64,000 nucleotides of DNA from Ustulina deusta. Its lineage: Eukaryota; Ascomycota; Sordariomycetes; Xylariales; Xylariaceae. A program made the translations under genes and the position numbers. Numbering within the stretch: the stretch's first letter is position 1; each line of letters starts with the position of its first letter. Shown here piece after piece: positions 11,992-24,000 of this stretch. The notes under the pieces were generated by a model, which worked only from the letters and a program-made list of their open reading frames with translations, did not search any database and had not been told where the DNA came from. The stretch covers positions 62,001 through 126,000 of the forward strand of contig JAJNNX010000058.1 in NCBI GenBank assembly GCA_023159155.1, given 5' to 3'.

Positions 11992-14900
11992 CTTGGGTGA
12001 TGTGAAACACTGAGTAGTGATGGGGTTGTCTGTCTGTCTGTCTGTCAAGGACGGTAAGAATCTGCTGTTCCAGAAAACGGATGCTCAAAAAGCGTGCAAA
12101 AAAAGTTGAATACGTAGTAGTGCGGGTGTGAGTGAATGAAGAGTCTGTGATGTTGGGAGAAGATGGCAATGCAGTTGATGATTGGAATCTGCTGATGCGG
12201 GAATGTTGTGGGATGGAAGAAGAGAAGAGAAGAGGGGAGGGGGACAGGGACAGGAGAGAAAAGGGCGTGGAAGTGTGGGCTGGGTTCTTGACGCGATGTG
12301 CATCACAACAGAGGGAAGGCGCAAGTGTTGGTGAAGCAGCAGGTGGGATATGCAGATGCGAAGGAAGGTGCACGGTGGGCGATGCAGGTGACTTGAATGC
12401 CAGAGACACAGCCGGCTACTGATGCAGTGAGGATGCAGGTATTCGGTCTAGTGACTTACATAGGAAGCAGAAGAAAGCCTAGGGTAAGACGTGATTAGAC
12501 TAATAGGTAGAACTGTCCAAAGGAAGAGGTTGTTTAGGGGAAGTAGAGAGGAATACTCAAGCGTGCTGGTGAGCGAGGGGGGAAATGTAAAGATGAAAAG
12601 AAATAATTAGAGGGATGCACTGAGGTACTGTGGGAAGGGGACTTGGACTAGGAGAAAATGAAGGAACGGGGTATTCAGCAACACAGGTTCACTACGAACC
12701 CTCTACTGGTCTGAAGGGAAGGGGATGGAAGGTGAGAGGGATGGTTATATCGAACAAGCTGTGAAGAGGTGAATAGGAGAAGGCCCGATGCTCTGTGTTC
12801 CAAGTGGCTATAATGATGTCAAGCGAAAACTTACGTCTCTATCTATGAGGATAGGCAGGTGTGTAGGAGGTGGGAATATAGCAGAGAGGTATATAACAGA
12901 CCAGGAGTTGGATGTGTGCGTTTGTGTATAAACGGGAAGCAAAGAAGCTACAGGAGAATAAATATAGGCATTGCCCTTCTAGCAACCACTAATTGCTTTA
13001 TTTCGTACCTTGAGATGGAGACGACTGGAGGATATCAAGTCGATGGCTGCTTTCGTCAAATTTCAAAGAACTTAAGACACCGGCTCTGTTTTGATTTGGC
13101 GTGAAAAGAAGGAGAAGAAGAGATGGGTAAGAGTTTTGAAACAAATATTGAGCTTGCACAGGAACTACCCTCAACCTAGGTACAGTACTTTAGTGGGAGA
13201 GACAGAGTGATTTATGTAGTACATATGCAGGAGAGCGCTGCCGCAATTTAAACATTCGGAGGTGACTGCAGGACACCTGTTGTTGTGTCACAGGCAATTT
13301 CGTCATAGTGGCTTTCATCACTGTGGGCATATTGAGACATTCGAGTTTTATCTACCTAGTACCTACCTCTATCCAGTTCAGAATACCTAGTAGGTACCTC
13401 TTGGCCCAGGCATCTGGAGGACAATCTTCCCCACATTGCTCAGTGCTGTTGGCCAAATCTGCCCAACTACTCTGGTTCTGGTCAGGTACCTACCTCTTCT
13501 CGCCTTGTTCAGATTGCTTTGTTAATCTAGTGAACCTATCATATCCATGGATGCCCACAAGGTAGGTGTTGATTTAACTGTGATTTTCCCTCACATCATA
13601 TACAATCCCTCATGTATGGCTAGATCGAGGTTCTTGCCTTGTAATTATTGCGTAGACACAACTCAGAGGGGTGTCCAAGAGTTGGTGATGTAATATCGGG
13701 AGCTTTCAATAATTCACAACACAAGGGTGAGATACCCTAGCAGCCATCGGGCCACTAGTCTAAGTCCCTAGTGTGGTATCTAGTCTCTCGCCGGCTAGTA
13801 AGCCGATTTCGGGGATTTTTCCTTCGGAACACAACAAGCGTCGATGACGTGGTGGGGTAGAAGACAAGGTACACATAACCTTGTCATGCTCTGATTGCTT
13901 GTTTAGCATTCCAAGTTTCCAATGATTTTATGGTACCACGTACCCCAAGCAAACATTGTATGCTTTGTAGAATTACAAAACTGTTGTTACAGGTTCCCTT
14001 TTATTAGTAGTACATAGGGATAGAATATTATCATTTATTTATTACAGGTTATATTGTTAGCTCAAATAGGTATAAATTGCCAGTCTATCTATAACAAATT
14101 AATGTTAATAGCAATTATTATTCTGCTGTCATAGGTAGTAAAGTATTAATAATGCTCGAGAACAAATAGTTACATCATCACTTCAAGGTTCTTCAGGCAG
14201 TTGGTAGGTACTTATGCAGAGGTACATGGTGCTCTTGATGCAGAAAGAAAGCCCCATCGCGAGGAGCTTGCCGAATCAAGTAGCTGACCAGGGGCTCTAG
14301 CACCTCTCATTGGCCAACTTCCCAAGACAAGGCAGTTGCTAGTCCATACCCTTGCCATCTATACTATGCGTAAGATTCAATTCAAGGTCTCATTAATCGA
14401 TCGATCTCAGATCTTAGATCTGTATTCGAGTGGGCCGTCATAGCAACATAGCGGAAGGCAGTGGCAAGCTAAAAGGTAGAGTGAGAACAACGGTGCCTTT
14501 CCCTCCTCCCTCCTTTTTTTAAGCCGACTGGAATAAGGTAGTACTAATCTGACCCAGACGGTATGAGGTAGGCATCTCCCCGCCTGCCACAGCTGTACAT
14601 CCAGACTCCCTGTCCTTGATCACTAACCCACCTACAGGTTGCCAGAGTCGCATACTCAGGTACATAGGTACATGCTATGTAATTCACGTCAGGTGCCATG
14701 CAATAATATCCTTACCGCCGCAGTGTATTAAGTGTTTCGGCAAACAACATTTTTTATTGCTGTGCTTGTCACACAGAAAATAATTCCCACTCATCTGGAA
14801 CCAACAGAACCAGGTATTGCGGGTTAGCGTTCATTATACCCGCTCTTTGTGATGGCCATGTGTTAGAATAGAAAGGTCTCGATGCATATGCATTTATTCT

Positions 14901-15168
14901 CCTTGACCCCTTGGTAAGGGACATGTGCCTATGCTGGACCACCTCTCCAGGCCCACACAACATGCGGGTTTCAAGGTACCTAGTAACCACTAAGACTGAA
15001 CCCAACATAATTGACTTAGGTAATCCAGTGCCTGTCCAACTGTAGGTAGGCACATGTACTATGTAAAACTCTAGCGAGCATGGGGCTGATGACTAGCAAA
15101 CTTCCCAGTGACGATTCAGGAATGTAGTTCGTCCACTCTGTCAAATGCTACACATCCGCGGGACAAAC
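11992..15168. other. Gene-free stretch, about 3.2 kb
   Basis: Directly upstream of the CFEM gene lie a (TGTC)n microsatellite at about 12029-12047 and a long purine-rich (plus strand) tract from 12130 to 12760, suggesting a pyrimidine-rich leader or promoter. TACCTAGTACCTACC-type motifs cluster at 13355-13400, 13485-13495 and 14655-14675. An AT-rich segment covers 13990-14170. Short ORFs at 12859-13104, 13308-13565 and 14769-15053 are not family-like. I see no gene. Confidence 0.55.
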
Positions 15169-16326
15169 TCAATTCTTTTGCTGTGCATCCTGGGCTTCGG
15201 ATATCGCATCCTTCAATCTTTTAATTTCGGGGTGATCCGATATTGCTTTCAGAGATGCATAGGCTTGTATCCCCCCTTCGATACTCTGTATCAGTCCGAA
15301 TAATACTGTCAATATCAGCACTAGAACAGTAATCCAGAAGGTATACCACTGGACTCCATTCCTTCGGTCATGCCACCATTGCCTCAGTGTTTTTGGCTGG
15401 GCCTCATCATATACTTGCTTCAGCATGACTAACCTGTCCCGCCATATCTGGAACCTCTCAATCTGCCTCAGATCGGTCTTAAGTCGACCGCATCGAGATA
15501 TCCCTGAATCCACCAATGGTAGTTTCGAGATCCATTTTCGAGTCTCGCAGTCTGTTGAAGGAAACAGTAGGGCCAGTGTTTGAAGTGTTTCCGTGGCCAA
15601 GTTGGTTGGTAGCAAGCTTTCGGAGCTGTCACAGTCAGCATCCGAGGCATTTGGGAAAGCGAGCCGAAAAACCGGATCTTACCTCCAACGTTGCGATTCT
15701 AAAAATGACGCATGATGAAAAATATGCACATTTGTATCGTCGTCCGTCAACCTCAAATGGTCAACGAGGTTGTCAGTCCAAATGATTTCCAAGCCAGCGA
15801 TTCGACCGAAGTTTGTCGCCTTGAATGTCTTCTCCAGCTTGATCTTCTCATGTGAGAGTATAGGCCTGTCACCGAAATATTGGGCGAGGAATTCTCTCAG
15901 AGAATCATGTCTCCATTGTATCTCGGTGCTCCCAGAAAAGCCGTGCGAGGATATACCACAATCGCACATAACCGCCAGGCTCGCAGCCAAGTCGATAGTA
16001 TTTTCCAACAACTCGTCCTCATTGGTATGTTTCGTCTTCAACTTGGATCGCAATTTCTGTTTTATATCTCCTCTAGTGGCACCCGCTTTCAGCAGATAAA
16101 CGACATCAATAACATCGCGGTGTGTCCTAACAGCAACATGCCGACCCCCGTCGTGTAGCGAGAGAGCGCTTGTCTTGAAATAGTAGTTCCAAAAAGTTGC
16201 GAGATTGATGTCTGCTCCAAGTAACTGCGGGGAATATCCAACACCCCAAAGCTCATGGCAAATCGCAGCCTGAGTGTGTGGTTCAATTGCTGTCTCCAAG
16301 AGACTCATATCAATTGTTGACATCAT
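15169..16326 (-). CDS. Fungal-specific membrane-anchored protein of unknown function
   Basis: This is a widespread Pezizomycotina family without known function. Exon 1 is 15683-16326 and exon 2 is 15169-15625, joined across a 57-bp intron in frame; 366 aa. Typical family stretches are VRTHRDVIDVVYLLKAG, GRIAGLEIIWTDNLVDHL, LRLTDDDTNVHIFHHASFL, ETLQTLALLFPSTD and YDEAQPKTLRQWWHDRRNG. Near the C-terminus one strong membrane segment (YTFWITVLVLILTVLFGLI) is followed by a short helical tail. Genes of this family commonly occur among NLR-like and other variable fungal genes, which is the setting here. It is transcribed away from the protease-PNG1 gene across 369 bp. Function is not inferable. Confidence 0.85.
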
Positions 16327-16695
16327 TTGGGTAGGCGCGAAATTGATGAATTAGAGAAACTGGTGATTCTCAACCATCTTTCCTTAACACATGGCCTACT
16401 CATATACCAATAATAGGTGCAGTGCTAAGCCTCAGACACGTAAGCTATTAAGCCTTCGGGAAGTTCAGTTGAGCCCCCAAATTCAGGATCTTCCTATCAG
16501 CACAGCACAGTATTACGCGTTCGGCCTACCGATGCAACCGTATCACGTATGAGAATGCAGAGCTAGGCTGACCGAGCTCTCCTATAACGCCGACAAAAAT
16601 GCAATCTATCTTTCAATTAATTCCCACGTCTTTCCTTAACTTGATCCTAGCTTGAAAAAATATCAAGATCGTCAGTCATCGTTTCCCTCTTAGAT
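16327..16695. promoter_or_regulatory. Divergent promoter region between accessory genes
   Basis: This 369-bp interval separates two divergent starts (16326 minus and 16696 plus) and should contain both promoters. I see no ORF or distinctive repeat. Confidence 0.5.
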
Positions 16696-19600
16696 ATGTC
16701 CACAGCCCAATATCTACCCACTCGACTGGCCTCAAGGGAGACGGGACTCTCTGCGATTCTTCGGAGAAAAACTGCGACACAAAAGATATGGCCCAACCCC
16801 GAGCGCTCAGTGGGGCACTTTATCTGCAAAATCGGAAAGGAATCAATTTGGGAAGCACAAGGTGAAGCACGGGAGGTTTTCAAAACGATTGCGCCAGACA
16901 TCAAACGCTACTTGGACAGTTGTGTTGAGCCAATCCCGAGCTGGGTTACGGTTAGTAATTCTTGGAGTGATTGTCTCTATATTTTGGTTACTTGAAAATG
17001 AATGCCCATTTTAAGCTAAAGTTATATCTTGGAAGTCTTCTACGCTTTTGTGATACTTTACGGGTCACGATCAAAATGGCAATAACTGACTCCAAGTGTT
17101 ACAGTGGTCCATGTATATGATGGGTCATGCCGTGAGCAGTGCATGCCCGACAATCGTTTTCTGCTGCGATGTTGTCGCACACCGTCGCGAGGTTCGAAAT
17201 ACAATTAAGCTTAGTGGAATCCTGAACGGGTATCCCGGGGTGAAGACCGGACACATGCCAAGAGCGCCAGATTTTGACCGTCTCGTCCCTTTAGCTGCAG
17301 GTAATAGCGGTAGCAGGGGTACGATTCAACTGCACATGTCGCCGAGTGCACTCGGCATGCCGTTGCTCATAACAGGCCAGCAACGGTCCACCAAAGCAAC
17401 CATTGGTGGCGTGATTCGTGTAGGCAGCAAGCATTTCTATACAACAGCAGCTCATCCATTTCAGACGTACCTAGATGTGACGAGCCCCTTAGGACAGCCA
17501 GCCTTTGGAAATCAAAGTAACCGGGACATCGACGATGACGCATGCAGTTTTGACGGGGACTCCGATACAACCTTTGAAGTCGAAAGCGAGCTTCCACCCC
17601 TCAATAATGTAACGGCAGAGGACGGAAAGGCTCACGCACACGAAGATCTGTTTCCATTGAAGACGAAGGAGCAGGAGGCTTTGGAGCAGACGACCAGAAA
17701 TGACGATAACCCCCATACGATCTTGAGGCCAACGGAACTTGATCCGGATCATGAAAGTTCCCTTGGTTCTAGCGCGTCTATGGGAGGACTACAATTTGAC
17801 TACCATGGAGAATTCTTTCTTTTGCCGCGCGACAGTCCAGGCGCCGAGGCGGACTTTGCTCTTCTAGAAGTCACCGACAACCGTCACTGGGTCCAAAATG
17901 TTGTCTCAATACCACCGAACGGGAATTCCAAGGTTACCATCACATCGCTATCTGATACGGACAGCAACGATACACCCGACACTCACATTCAAGCCATTAC
18001 GTCACACGGAAATATCAAAGGAAGACTATCCGACACGCCTTTCTATGCCCGCACTCCCAATGACAGGGCTTTTCAGGAAATGCTTTGTGCGACCTTTAGT
18101 AGCAGTTTGGAAAAAGGGGATTGTGGCGCGTGGGTTATCAATACGGACACAGGTGGCTTGTACGGTCATATTGTTGCCGGTTCCCCAAACTCAGGGACTG
18201 CCCTTATCCAATTATTCAAAGATGTCTTTGAGCATATCCGATATCGCACGGGATACCTCCCAACTTTCCCTGTTAAGAGTCCCAAAGAGAACTTCAGGGA
18301 GGGGCCCTCAATTGCTCAATTTAGGTCCTGTGGCGTCTCCCCAGGGGCCCCAAGCATGATTCGGGGTGAGGGTCGTCCAAAATATTCATTGAAGCACACA
18401 AAAGATGGTATCGAAGAAAATATCAACATCAGAGCGTCGACTGCTAGCAATTCAAGCGGCTTGCCCCCTATTTCCGGTCCCCATGGCGCGTCTGAGGATG
18501 TAATGTACAAAGGTAAAGCTATCCAGACAAGGGAAGCTGCTGTTGAAGAGTCGATGGGGCCTTTCGCCTGCCAATTTAAACGCAATACACGAGAGGGACG
18601 CAAACCTAGGAAGCTCATATACCCGGCACTCTTGCACCCTAATAATAATGCGAGATTTGGGACGGCCGTCATGAATTCGAGGCCCGATCAGTATGGTATT
18701 GGCCTACCATCCGATGCGGCACTACTGCCTCAACCGTCGCTACGCCCAGCTAAGGAATCTAAAAAGTTTTGCAATCTCCTTTCCTCGTTGTCTCGGAAAT
18801 CTCTCGGTTGGGAGAACTCGGGGTTACTTGACGAAGCTCTTCGAAGGATTCCGCTAGATCGGATCTACAACGATGCCGAAAACGAATTCAATACCTTTAC
18901 TGCTATCGCCATGTCGATAGAAGCACCACGTCCAAAATGGGGATATCAAGATTGTGTGGTGCGTGCATTGATGCGATGGTTTAGGAGAGACTACTTCACC
19001 TGGGTCAACAACCCCGTCTGCGATTTCTGTTTACACCCTACCGTGAGCAAAGGCGTAACCGGTCCAACACAGGAAGAGAATATCTTCGGCGCTCTTCGTG
19101 TTGAGTTGTACCAGTGCACTCACAGCCATTGTTCCCGGCTCACCCGGTTCCCTCGATACACAGATCCATGGGTATTGATGGAGACCAGCCGGGGCCGGGT
19201 CGGGGAGTGGGTACACGTTTTCAGCTTGTTCTGCTACGCGATTGGGGCTCGGACGCGATGGGTTTGGAGCGCTGAGGATTACCTCTGGGTGGAAGTCTAT
19301 TCGAAGCACGTAGATCGCTGGGTGCATGTTGACGTTATCGAAGGCGCTTGGGATGACCCAGTCTTATACAGCGAGCGTTGGGGGAAAGCTTTGTCCTACT
19401 GTATCGCCTTTTCGACTGAAGGAGCGGTCGACGTGACGAGGCGTTACGTTCGCGAGGAGAAACTGCTCAAGCCACGGAACAGATGTTCCGAGCTAACCCT
19501 CTTCTATATGCTCAAGAGGATCACTGCAGAAAGACGGGAGAAATTGAGCAAGGAGGTTCAAGAACGCCTTCGGCTTGGAGATGCCGCGGAACAGAAGGAG

Positions 19601-19870
19601 CTCCAGACGTTTCGGGTCCTATCTGTCACGAGGGAACTTATTGTCTCTTTGGCTCCGCCGTCGGAACCTGGCCCGAGCCAGCAGCGCCCGAAAATCCAGG
19701 GGTCTAGGAATATTCCGCCGAAACTTGCTTTAGAAAAGAAATGGCTTGAAGACGATACGCGCAAGGTAAGACCCCGGATACATGCTATCATCTTACTATG
19801 GGCATTTGCTAATATCAAAAAGTTGATAGATGATTATTGTGAATGGGATAGTGTATCACGTCATCGTTAG
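16696..19870 (+). CDS. Chymotrypsin-like protease domain fused to catalytically substituted PNG1 domain
   Basis: Exon 1 (16696-16950) and exon 2 (17105-19870) join in phase across a 154-bp intron to give 1006 aa. Residues 1-150 resemble the N-terminal region of fungal NLR-linked proteins (PSWVTWSMYMMGHA, YPGVKTGHMPRAPDFDRL). Residues 170-470 look like a chymotrypsin-fold protease: His202 in FYTTAAHPF, Asp335 in ADFALLEV and Cys425 in KGDCGAWV, where trypsins have GDSGG. Residues 640-900 are a clear peptide:N-glycanase transglutaminase-like domain, with zinc cysteines CDFC (724/727) and CTHSHC (756/761). The catalytic Cys is Val784 (GRVGEW), His is Tyr811 and Asp828 is kept; their 27 and 17 spacing equals yeast Png1 Cys191-His218-Asp235. 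A 57-bp in-frame intron at 19767-19823 near the C-terminus is possible. The two halves share one uninterrupted frame. Confidence 0.85.
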
Positions 19871-21000
19871 CATTGTTCTCGAATAATAAAGTCTCGGGTA
19901 TCGATACGAGAGATTTGGGAATTGAAGGAGTGGGATACTATGTTAAAAAGGCGGGATGATGGAAGGCGGTGAACTATATCACAGGCTTGTCCTAGGGAGG
20001 ATTAATGGTATTACGGAAAACTCTACCTCCTTCAGGCTCATACCGGCTACTCAACATTTATATGGAATAGGCAGAGGTGGAAAATGCATGGGTTTACCCA
20101 AACCAACACTATTTGTATTACAAACTAAATAAAAGGAGAGTTTCTTGGTGATTTAATCAGAAATAATTTGAGTGCTGTGCGTTTATAACCCTCCGAATCG
20201 ACTGTCCTCTGATCCTATTAAATTACGTTCTCTACGTCAGCCGTGATTAGTTTTCCATTCAATATTCGGTTGTCTCAAGGAGTATATCCTCCAGCCCTAG
20301 ACAATCTGGGTGATGAAATGGGCGAAGTGAAGAAGCCCAATAGACGGGCACTCACCTCTACCCTTATATGAAGATACGCCGAACCCGCACTTCTATGTAC
20401 CGTAAGTGGCCGGCTCAGCGAGCCACCTGAAAGAAGCCTGCTGTGCACTGATAGCAGCCGTTAGCCCTGTTTCTCCTGAAGCGGAGGCCAGAGCTAATAA
20501 GCATGAACCACGGGGTAGTCATTCGGGAGTTCTCTGTGCAGAGGATTCGATACATAATGATGTTGGTTATCAATACTAATTTGTTCGATTGTCGTCTTGC
20601 TATAACAGGGATGATCGACAGCCTTGACCGAGTTGAAAGTTTGACTTGAAGCTGTATCGCGAATAACGCGACTCTAAGTGCGTTACCTACCTAGTAGACA
20701 GATGCCTAAAAAGGGAATTGCAATCTAGCAACTCGCCTGTCATTCTACTTATTCCTCGCAAAAAAATGATGAAATATCGCCAACTACTTCCTTTATCTAC
20801 AAGGGGCATAATTTCTAATATAGATTGCCAACAGCATTGCCAGGGAGCTATATCCCATCACTAGATATCTTGGAGGTTTAGGGATCAATTAACTACCCTA
20901 TTGAGTCCTAGCTATTCCAACCTAGCGCCTACCTTACTCCAGAGGGTCTATCTATCCACTCTCGTACCAATACCCCTGACAAGCAGGCAGCCCATATCCA
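19871..21000. other. Intergenic, no gene seen
   Basis: This 1.1-kb interval is between the convergent protease-PNG1 and STAND-like genes. It has a TACCTACCTAGTA motif at about 20685 and scattered AT-rich runs. No ORF here has family character. Confidence 0.55.
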
Positions 21001-24000
21001 TTAGTCTGGCTTGACTGCACCTCGATTATTGCGTTTCAACTGACCCAACTCTCTTGCTAACTCGGAATTGAAATGCATATCCACAAACCCCATCTTGTCT
21101 CCCGAGACCATATCCGGCACCCATACTTTCTCACTATCCAAAAAGTACTCGTCCACCTCGAAAGCCCGGCTTGCACTAGTGACAATGACCTTGACAAGCG
21201 CCTTGACCTCTGGATCCCCGAGCAGCCGGCTGATCTCCTTGACTGCCTGCTTGGTTCCCTTGTAGAGCTTACTAGTCTCGTAGTAGTTGATGCCGTCCAC
21301 GATAATAAAAATAGGACTTGTAGCGGGAACGGCGGTAACAAGCTTGCGGAAAACATGGCGCAGGACTCTAAAGCTTGGTCCCGAGCCTGTTTGTTTCAGC
21401 TCTTCAACTTCCTGCAGCGAGAGACAAGTGAGTTCGCCAAATCTCCAGTGTGCGATCAGTTGGCTCGTTAGTGATCTCAAAAGACCTTCTCCCCCGGATA
21501 TTCCCCACCCTTCGTCGTCGCCCTCTGCAGTATTGAGGCCACAGAAATGATTCAGTACCAGAATAGGCTTGATTGCCTTGATACTTTTAGCCAACATGGC
21601 GCAGAAAAAGGATGTGGGAGTGATGCGCTCCACTGTCGAATTACTGTTGATGAGGAGGCCACACGAGTTGGGTGACTTGAGCCAGTCATGGACTTTTCTC
21701 TCTGACATGACCCATCCGGCGCGGACGAGAAGTTCTTGATCCATCGAGAATCCAGCTCTAAGGGTATTTTCGATTTCTTCATTTTTAGTTATTTCTTCAA
21801 CTCTAGGAAAGTCCGGTGACTTCAGAGCTACAGGAGCTAAGAGACGGAGTAGTTCTGGCTGGGTGATATGTGCCTTAGGCTCGGGTTTTGGTTGCTCTCC
21901 GTTTTCTTCCTGCTGCTCCAGAAGATGTTGAAACCCTAATCCCCAGTCGGTCATTTTTTATTTTAATTAATTTCAGTGTCTGAATAAGAAGTACTCACAT
22001 TTGGCAGTTGCCATTTGGGCCGTCAGGATTTGCAGCATGTAATTCTTTATTGTAGTAACATCTTCACTCATCTCATTTGTCCTTTTTCGATCGCATAGTT
22101 GTAAGATGGAGCTGACAGCTCCTGATGCTTTTCTTATTTCCTCGATCTGTGGTTGTAGAGGGGCGTATGCGTTGTGGAAGAAGAGGGGTTTCAGGAACTC
22201 GACTGCGCACGAAAGGTTAATGTTACAGACCCATGGCGCTAAAGCCCAGAAAATCATCGGCTTACAGCGGTGATCTTTTGTGAGGTGCACAATGACAGAT
22301 TCTATTGCCGACAGAATCTTACAGAAAAGTTGGCTTGTGGCAATCTGGAGAGCATCCTCTGACTTGTAAATTTCGGAGTACTGGCGAGCAAGGTCAATCT
22401 TCTGGGGCAGGCTCTCGATGAGGTTAACGATGTCTTCTCGAGACCTCTTTGCAGCTGCGCATGCCTAGCATTGCCGCATATAACTTAGCCATCGTACGCG
22501 AAATGTTCTCTAGGGATATTAATGTCAGAAGAGGTACATGGTAATCCTGTTAATTGTCTAGAAGTCTAAGTTATAATACAAGTAGGTAGCAGATGTAGGA
22601 GTTTTATATATAGTATATAGATCGTAAGTATTCTAGCCTTCTAGTTTTAATACTCCCTTTTGATCTTTATACTATTATATTTTTAAAGTTAGATCTTTAA
22701 AAAAACTTGATTCTTTTTAAAAATTAGTGCCTTGTTATGCCTTTAAATAAAAAATAATATTATAATATATAATATTTTAAGTTTTTTAAAACGGAACGCT
22801 TTAGAAAGTAAAAGTTTTATTAAAATTGTTATATTTATAATTTTTTGTTTTAAATATAAAAAGTAGCATGATTTTATAAGAAACTTATTAATTTATTTTT
22901 TATTTTTTTATTTTTTGCTATATATTAATTATAGCAGACTTTTTTTAATAATTAATACTTTAAATTAAAGCTTTAATTAGAAGTATTTTTAAAGTTATAA
23001 ATTTATTAGTTTTAAATAAAATTTATTTTTTAATTTATACTATATATAAACTTTTTTTATAAAATATTATATATATTTTTTTAATTATTTTATTTTTAAT
23101 TAGTATTATATTAAATAGTTAAACTTTTTAACTTTTTTTTAAAATAGTTATAGGTTTACTTTTAAAAGCTTTAAAATACTTTTTATATTTTTATATCTTT
23201 TTTTAGTTAGTTATATAAGTTATAATCCCAAAATATTATATGTTTTTTTATTTAACTATTCTTTTTTATAATAGCTATACTAAAAATATATTAAATTTTT
23301 TTGTTTATTTTTTATTTAGCATAAAGTCTTTTTATAAATATTTTAAAAAGCTTTATAGTAATATATTTTTTAAACTTTAGTACTAGCTAGAACTTGTCTA
23401 GTATTACTTGTACTATTATATTTTTATATTAAGTGCTCCTATATTAATAAAAATAATATAATTATTATAATACTTTAATAAATATTATATAGTATAAATA
23501 AATATATAGCTAATTATTATATTTAATAAGTTTTAAATAGCTTTAAAAAATTGCTTTAGATATTTTACTAGTATTATACTAGCTTAAATATTTTTTATAA
23601 GTTAGACCTATTATATTTAAATAAGTAAACATACAAAAGATTTAATCAGGATTTAATACTAGCGTTTATTATTATTTTTAATAAAATATAATCCTTAAAT
23701 ATTTTATAATTTTTATTTTAATATTTTTTATATTATTATTATTTATTTTTGCCAAGTTAGGTATTATTCTTTTTTTTAGCTTATAATAATTTTAATAAAT
23801 ATTGTTTAAAGTTATAAAAATAATTTTTTACTAAGTTATAAGTTTTAAATATTATAGCAATAAAAAATAATTTTATATTAAATTAAAAAAGTTTTTTATT
23901 AGTTTTATATATAAACTATTAATTAGTTTTAGCCAAACTACTATTTAAGCTTTAGAAATTTTTTAAATTTTTTAAAAGCTAGTTTAAATAGTAATTTTAT

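Noticed and set aside
11954..12409. Minus-strand ORF upstream of the CFEM gene
   Set aside because: It is a pyrimidine-rich simple-sequence translation (Ser/Pro/Leu) in the leader or promoter of the CFEM gene.
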